This document shows positions 7,340 through 10,756 of a stretch of DNA of 10,756 nucleotides, in pieces. The position numbers were made by a program, and so were the translations under genes. Source of the DNA: Thermoproteota archaeon (GTDB taxonomy: Archaea > Korarchaeota > Korarchaeia > Korarchaeales > Korarchaeaceae); the NCBI GenBank assembly GCA_015521385.1, contig WAOH01000198.1, positions 1-10,756 of the forward strand. Direction: 5' to 3'. Position 1 is the first letter of the stretch. Each line of letters begins with the position of its first letter. The notes beneath the pieces are model-generated. The model ran no database searches. It saw nothing but the letters and a program-made list of their open reading frames with translations, and had not been told where the DNA came from.

Positions 7340-8053
7340 TCAGACTACATACCTATACTCCCTTATCTCCCCTTCAACCCTCTCAAGCCTGAGAAGGGTC
7401 CAGTTCTCCATTTCCTCCCAGCTCCCATCGTCCAAGGGTTCGGAGGCCAGAACTACAATCTCCTTATCCCTCTTCACGTAGAGATTGAAGTAATCGGGCC
7501 TCTCCTTCGCGCCCTTGAGGGCGTAGATCTCGTCCCCACTCACCAGCAAGAAGGTCATGGAGGAAAGACCCTCCCAAAACCTCTCCCTGATCTCTCTGAC
7601 TCTCTCCACGAGCCTAGGTGGATCGATTCCTTCCCTGACGAGCTTCAGCATCATGGCCTCGCTATCCGTCTTCCCCAGGGCGCCTCCGTCCTCCATTCCC
7701 TTGACCGACCCGTTGTGAGCGAAGAACCAAACCCTCCCCCCGACTACAGCGGAGAAGGGGTGGGTGTTCTCGAAGCTGACCTCCCCGACAGATGCGGCTC
7801 TCGCATGCACCAAAACCGAGTCGGCCCTGGAGCGAGCGTAAAAACTCCTCCTCCAAAGGGGGAAGGTCTCCCTAACGTAGAGGATCGGTCTCCCCTTAGA
7901 GAAGGCGGCCAATCCCCATCCGTGGGGATGACCCATTCCTTTATCCCTGAGCGATCTACCCCTGCTGGCCATCCGGGCTACTGCATCCAGGAAATCCTCA
8001 ACCTCGTAACCCTTCAGTGGCTTCAGAGAGATGAAGGCAGCCATCCTGCACAT
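7340..8053 (-). CDS. Stand-alone class II (Ntn) glutamine amidotransferase, EgtC/YafJ-like
   Basis: 237-aa N-terminal-nucleophile amidotransferase domain without a fused synthase. After removal of Met1, Cys2 (MCRMAAF) would be the nucleophile. Other family positions are present: HPHGWGLA (42-49), HARAAS (83-88), ENTHPF (95-100), the oxyanion/Gln-binding HNGSV (113-117), and KTDSE (128-132) that binds glutamine. The layout is that of the GATase_4/EgtC-like group rather than GlmS or PurF, which carry large C-terminal domains. The reading frame continues open upstream to 8368, but only because it crosses the antisense of the tRNA; the start at ATG 8053 is fixed by the Cys2 requirement and by a TATAAAAAG box on the minus strand at 8090-8082. 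No acceptor enzyme is adjacent, so the product that receives the ammonia is unknown. It may also be a Gln-derived amide hydrolase. Confidence 0.88.
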   Translation of the reverse strand: MCRMAAFISLKPLKGYEVEDFLDAVARMASRGRSLRDKGMGHPHGWGLAAFSKGRPILYVRETFPLWRRSFYARSRADSVLVHARAASVGEVSFENTHPFSAVVGGRVWFFAHNGSVKGMEDGGALGKTDSEAMMLKLVREGIDPPRLVERVREIRERFWEGLSSMTFLLVSGDEIYALKGAKERPDYFNLYVKRDKEIVVLASEPLDDGSWEEMENWTLLRLERVEGEIREYRYVV

Positions 8054-8081
8054 GCTAACCCACGGGGAGGAGCGAGCCAAC

Positions 8082-8094
8082 CTTTTTATACTAT
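8082..8094. promoter_or_regulatory. TATA element serving the amidotransferase gene (-) and possibly tRNA-Asn (+)
   Basis: On the minus strand this reads ATAGTATAAAAAG, the best TATA-box match in the window, placing transcription start near 8062 and a leader of about 9 nt before ATG 8053. On the plus strand the same bases read CTTTTTATACTAT, about 34 nt upstream of the mature tRNA 5' end, a suitable distance for the tRNA promoter. One element may therefore act in both directions. Confidence 0.5.
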
Positions 8095-8125
8095 TTCCAA
8101 GTCCATGTCGTGGCCTGCCGCTAGG

Positions 8126-8202
8126 GGCGGGGTAGCTTAGCCAGGTAGAGCGCCCGGCTGTTAACCGGGAGGTCGTGGGTTCGAATCCCACCCCCGCCGC
8201 CA
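8126..8202 (+). tRNA. trnN: tRNA-Asn (anticodon GTT), CCA encoded
   Basis: The full cloverleaf folds by hand. The acceptor stem is GGCGGGG (8126-8132) with CCCCGCC (8192-8198); the D-stem GCTT pairs with GAGC (8135-8138/8148-8151); the anticodon stem CCCGG/CCGGG (8153-8157/8165-8169) closes the loop CTGTTAA with anticodon GTT at 8160-8162; the T-stem GTGGG/CCCAC (8175-8179/8187-8191) closes loop TTCGAAT. Discriminator base is G (8199) and CCA is encoded (8200-8202). There is no intron. It lies between the divergent amidotransferase gene and the downstream nicotinate phosphoribosyltransferase. Confidence 0.97.
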
Positions 8203-8233
8203 TCTCGATTTTAAGCTCGTCCGCGCCCCTTCC
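8203..8233 (+). promoter_or_regulatory. Putative promoter of nicotinate phosphoribosyltransferase
   Basis: This is the 31-bp gap between the tRNA 3' end and ATG 8234. ATTTTAAG at about 8207-8214 resembles a TATA element and is spaced for a leaderless transcript starting near the ATG. No Shine-Dalgarno precedes ATG 8234. Read-through from the tRNA is the alternative. Confidence 0.35.
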
Positions 8234-9439
8234 ATGGTGCTCCTGATGGGAAGGGAGGATGAATTCTTCGTAGTGTCCGGCAGCGAGATCAGAGAGGGGA
8301 AGGTCACCGATGTCTACTTCCTCAGGACCATGAGGGTCCTCAGGGAGAAGGGGCTCGCGGACAAGCATGTCGTCATGGAGATAGCCGCGAGATCCCTCCC
8401 CAACGGTGCTCCGTGGGGGATACTGGCGGGCGTGGAGGAGGTAGCTAGGCTCTTGGAGGGGAGGGACTTGGATGTATACGCCCTCCCGGATGGGAGCCTA
8501 CTTAGACCCTGGATCCCAGTCATGAGGATAGAGGGACCCTACTCGGAGGTCGGGCCATTGGAGACCTCCATCCTGGGTTTCCTCTGCAGCCTGTCTGGAG
8601 TGGCCACGATGGCAGCTAGGGTGAAGTTCGCGGCAGGGGAAAAGCCCGTGGTCAACTTCGGGATAAGGAGGCAGCACCCCGCAGTCAGCCTCGCATACGA
8701 GAGGGCGAGCCTGATAGGCGGGCTCGACGGATCCTCGGGGATCCTCTTGGAGGAGATCGGGTTCAAACCCGTGGGAACCATGCCCCACGCCATGATCATA
8801 CTCTTCGGGGACCAGGTAGCTGCTTGGAAGTCGTTTGATGAGGTCCTGCCTGAGGATGTCCCGAGAATAGCCTTGGTAGACACCTTCTACGATGAGAAGA
8901 CCGAGGCCATAATGGCCGCCGAGGCCCTCGGGGAGAAGCTGGAGGGGGTCAGGCTCGACACGCCCGGCTCCAGGAGGGGGAAGATGTCCGAAATAATCAG
9001 GGAGGTGAGGTGGGAGCTGGATGTCAGGGGCTTCAAGCACGTGAAGATCTTCGTCTCCGGGGGCTTGAATGAATACACGGTCAAGGAGTACTCCGAGGCG
9101 GGCGCCGATGCTTTCGGGGTGGGCTCTCACATAATGGGGGCCAAGCCGGTCGACTTCGGTATGGACATCGTGGAGGTGGAGGGAGAACCGAGGGCGAAGA
9201 GGGGCATAAAATCGGGAGCCAAGGACCTCTACATCTGCGAGGAGCACCTGATCTACAAGTACGTGCCAAAGGGATCCGAGCCGCCGAGGTGTCCCGTGTG
9301 CGGTAACGAGATGTCCTACGCCTACAGGAAGATACTGGATGGGGGAAGGATCGTCTACGAGGTGAAGGATCTCAGGGAGCTAAACGAGTCCACCAAGCAG
9401 CTGCTGAAGAAGCTCAGGGAGCTCGGGGAGGGACTCTAA
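8234..9439 (+). CDS. pncB: Nicotinate phosphoribosyltransferase, archaeal type with C-terminal zinc-ribbon-like domain
   Basis: 401-aa type II phosphoribosyltransferase of NAD salvage: nicotinate + PRPP (with ATP) gives nicotinate mononucleotide. An N-terminal alpha/beta domain (about 1-110) leads into the barrel, with NFGIRRQHP (141-149, the conserved FGxRR), GTMPHAM (181-187), VDTFYD (215-220), RLD (240-242), VSGGL (274-278) and the phosphate-binding GVGSHI (295-300). The C-terminus has a metal-site-like CEEH...CPVC arrangement (C335, H338, C353, C356), corresponding to the extra domain known in the Thermoplasma acidophilum enzyme, though there the site is described with four cysteines. The family includes other type II PRTases (nicotinamide PRTase, quinolinate PRTase); size and motifs favour nicotinate. 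ATG 8234 is taken as a leaderless start; ATG 8246 is the alternative. Its TAA overlaps the convergent stop of the next gene. Confidence 0.9.
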   Translation: MVLLMGREDEFFVVSGSEIREGKVTDVYFLRTMRVLREKGLADKHVVMEIAARSLPNGAPWGILAGVEEVARLLEGRDLDVYALPDGSLLRPWIPVMRIEGPYSEVGPLETSILGFLCSLSGVATMAARVKFAAGEKPVVNFGIRRQHPAVSLAYERASLIGGLDGSSGILLEEIGFKPVGTMPHAMIILFGDQVAAWKSFDEVLPEDVPRIALVDTFYDEKTEAIMAAEALGEKLEGVRLDTPGSRRGKMSEIIREVRWELDVRGFKHVKIFVSGGLNEYTVKEYSEAGADAFGVGSHIMGAKPVDFGMDIVEVEGEPRAKRGIKSGAKDLYICEEHLIYKYVPKGSEPPRCPVCGNEMSYAYRKILDGGRIVYEVKDLRELNESTKQLLKKLRELGEGL

Positions 9440-10437
9440 GAGCGATCACCGGATTTGGATTCCAGCCTGGCTCCCTCCCTAGCTACCCTAGCGGGAAACG
9501 CCATATCAGCGACGGATCTGAGTTCCTCAGCCAATGAGGAGGGCTGGGGATGCAGTGCGACAACGCACCCCCCTCCCCCGGCTCCGGACAGCTTGGCCCC
9601 GTAGGAACCGCTCTCCCTCGCCTTCCAGACTATCCTCTCTATCTCCCAGCTGCTCACACCCAAGGAGTAAAGCAATCCTTGGTCTATGTTCATGAGCATT
9701 CCTAGGAGCTCGTAGTTCCCGGTCATGATGGCGTCCCTGCCCTTGACGACCAACTCCGAGATCGCTCTGACTACGGAGTCCCTCACCCCGGGCAGCAGCG
9801 ATCCCAAACTGCTCACTCTCTCAATCATCTCCTTCGTCGGGCTGGGTTTCCCTGTGCAGGCCATGACCAAGGGCACGTCCTTGAACCCCAGGCTCTCGGC
9901 GGTCATCAGGTCTCCCATCCATTCAACCCAGATGACTCCCCCCATTACCGCACAAGCCGGGCCTGTCTTGCTAGCCTTGCCGTGTATGATCCTTTCGAAG
10001 ACGTAAACGGACTCGAGTAACTCATTCTCATCCATTCCCAGCTCAAACAAACCATCTATCGACTTGGATATCGCCGCAGCAACCGAGGCGGAGGATGCCA
10101 TGCCGCTTCCAATGGGAACCTCCGATCTGATCTCCAGCTCAACCCCGGATCTCACACCGTATCTCTCCAAGATCTCCCTGACGCCTACCGCTAGCTTCTC
10201 GAGCTCCGGGTTGTCTCTTACGATACTACCTCTCTCTTCCTCATAGAGACCTAGGAGGTGGGATCTTATCCTTATATGACCCCTGTCCAGCTCTCTCGCA
10301 CTTGAAAACGACCTCCTGTCGACGCTCAGAGCGAGTGCGGGGGATCCATACAGCACAGCATGTTCTCCCATGAGGAAAGCTTGGGAGGGAGCGGATGCCG
10401 TCACAGTTCCTCGCATCTCGAGAGGGGTGTCCTGCAT
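9436..10437 (-). CDS. mvk: Mevalonate kinase homologue (GHMP kinase) with altered catalytic residues
   Basis: 333-aa GHMP kinase, expected to phosphorylate mevalonate at O5 in isoprenoid lipid synthesis. Three GHMP motifs are visible: motif 1 APSQAFLMGEHAVLYG (16-31), the ATP loop PIGSGMASSAS (108-118), and motif 3 KLSGAGGGGCVVAL (282-295). The sequence MNIDQGLLYSLGVSS (249-263) and GEHAVLYG are specifically mevalonate-kinase-like. Two expected catalytic positions differ: the motif-1 Lys (APGK in most homologues, rat K13) is Gln19 (APSQ), and the SGxD Asp (rat D204) lies in HGKASKTGPA (152-161), where the aligned residue is Gly159. E148 and H152 of that region are kept. The protein is full length and not otherwise degraded, so it is probably functional with a changed mechanism or substrate. 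ATG 10437 follows a TATA-like element at about 10470-10478; ATG 10416 is an alternative. It is convergent with the phosphoribosyltransferase, stops overlapping. Confidence 0.82.
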   Translation of the reverse strand: MQDTPLEMRGTVTASAPSQAFLMGEHAVLYGSPALALSVDRRSFSSARELDRGHIRIRSHLLGLYEEERGSIVRDNPELEKLAVGVREILERYGVRSGVELEIRSEVPIGSGMASSASVAAAISKSIDGLFELGMDENELLESVYVFERIIHGKASKTGPACAVMGGVIWVEWMGDLMTAESLGFKDVPLVMACTGKPSPTKEMIERVSSLGSLLPGVRDSVVRAISELVVKGRDAIMTGNYELLGMLMNIDQGLLYSLGVSSWEIERIVWKARESGSYGAKLSGAGGGGCVVALHPQPSSLAEELRSVADMAFPARVAREGARLESKSGDRS

Positions 10438-10480
10438 CGTAATTATCGTTACGCTACCAATGAAAAATTCAACATATATT
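10438..10480 (-). promoter_or_regulatory. Putative promoter of the mevalonate kinase homologue
   Basis: On the minus strand AGTAATATATG (around 10482-10472) is an AT-rich TATA-like element about 35 nt upstream of ATG 10437, predicting a leader of 10 nt or less. No Shine-Dalgarno is seen before the ATG. Confidence 0.4.
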
Positions 10481-10756
10481 ACTGATCAGAGGTCATCCAT
10501 ACATCTTCATGGATCCGGCCCCGTTCCATAAATTGTAATTGATTGTTGGGCGCTATCAATCAGGGCTTTTCTGGATTTAGGCAACTCGAATAAAATTATG
10601 TTCCAAAAATGATCTTTATAAATCATCTGGAGAGATATACATGATATTATTAATCAATTTAAATAATAATATTCCCGAGAAAGAGCCTAGCACTCATATA
10701 TTTTTTATTATACAGTTGCATAATAAGATTATTAATTAGCCATGATGGGGATATAT
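10481..10756. other. AT-rich intergenic region without a recognised gene
   Basis: This stretch is much richer in A+T than anything else in the window, with runs such as AATAATAATATT and ATATATTTTTTATTATA. It holds a perfect 6-bp inverted repeat ATCCAT/ATGGAT (10495-10500/10509-10514), a TATA-bearing dyad at 10609-10626, and a 32-codon open frame (10641-10739) that may be chance. I see no tRNA, CRISPR repeat, transposase remnant or recognisable origin motif. ATG 10742 near the edge could start a gene to the right. Confidence 0.6.
10609..10626 (+). promoter_or_regulatory. TATA box within an imperfect palindrome, facing right
   Basis: ATGAT-CTTTATAA-ATCAT has perfect 5-bp arms around an 8-nt centre. 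The core CTTTATAAAT matches the archaeal TATA consensus well and predicts transcription start near 10640, next to ATG 10641. GGAGAG at 10629-10634 would be a Shine-Dalgarno for that ATG if transcription begins earlier. The dyad could let a regulator compete with TBP. Confidence 0.45.

Noticed and set aside
7319..8140. 273-codon plus-strand open frame opposite the amidotransferase
   Set aside because: It is a shadow of a gene whose active-site residues are all present on the other strand; its product is low-complexity and unrecognisable.
8054..8368. In-frame N-terminal extension of the glutamine amidotransferase, making a 342-aa protein
   Set aside because: The extra 105 codons read through the antisense of tRNA-Asn, giving the familiar artefact peptide GVGFEPTTSRLTAG, and would bury the Cys2 nucleophile that must be N-terminal.
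8498..9247. 249-codon open frame on the minus strand inside the phosphoribosyltransferase gene
   Set aside because: It lies wholly antisense to a well-recognised gene, shows no family motif, and is Pro/Gly/His-rich as expected of an antisense frame in GC-rich DNA.
10550..10572. TGATTG ... CAATCA inverted repeat as a terminator or operator
   Set aside because: The arms are only 6 bp with an 11-nt loop in AT-rich DNA and no T-run follows, so chance is the better explanation.
10481..10756. Replication origin in the AT-rich terminal stretch
   Set aside because: No origin-recognition-box type repeats and no adjacent orc1/cdc6 gene are visible; AT-richness alone is not enough.

Overview
This window comes from a hyperthermophilic archaeon. 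The evidence is a reverse gyrase gene, which is diagnostic of hyperthermophiles; a GHMP-family mevalonate kinase homologue of archaeal lipid synthesis; an archaeal-type nicotinate phosphoribosyltransferase; archaeal TATA-box promoters sitting so close to start codons that transcripts would be leaderless or nearly so; purine-rich codon use dominated by AGG/AGA for Arg; and a CCA-encoding tRNA-Asn. A lineage within or near the Thermoproteota/Korarchaeota fits, but the sequence alone does not settle this. Coding density is very high, with most intergenic gaps under 100 bp.

Layout. Positions 1-2539 (minus) hold the first 846 codons of reverse gyrase, cut by the left edge just after the catalytic Tyr motif. 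Divergent from it is a small plus-strand pair: a NifX/NifB-C-like domain protein (2634-3005) and an AbrB/SpoVT-like protein (2995-3219). Convergent with these is a minus-strand run: an RNase J-like MBL/beta-CASP protein (5577-7040), an M24 peptidase (4393-5520) and an RlmI-type rRNA methyltransferase (3225-4388). The last two are separated by only 4 bp and are surely co-transcribed. A 2x[4Fe-4S] ferredoxin (7092-7331, plus) diverges from the RNase J-like gene and converges on an orphan class II glutamine amidotransferase (7340-8053, minus). A tRNA-Asn(GTT) (8126-8202) and nicotinate phosphoribosyltransferase (8234-9439) follow on the plus strand. A mevalonate kinase homologue (9436-10437, minus) converges on that gene so tightly that the two stop codons overlap. 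The last ~316 bp are strikingly AT-rich, contain no recognised gene, and hold a good TATA box facing right.

The genes are mostly housekeeping: DNA topology, RNA processing and modification, peptide turnover, NAD salvage, isoprenoid synthesis and translation. I see no mobile element, CRISPR array or defence system. The observation most worth following is that the mevalonate kinase homologue appears to lack both classical catalytic residues, the motif-1 Lys and the SGxD Asp, while keeping the ATP-binding motifs. Next are the degenerate N-terminal zinc finger of the reverse gyrase, and the NifX-like/AbrB-like pair that shares its promoter region.
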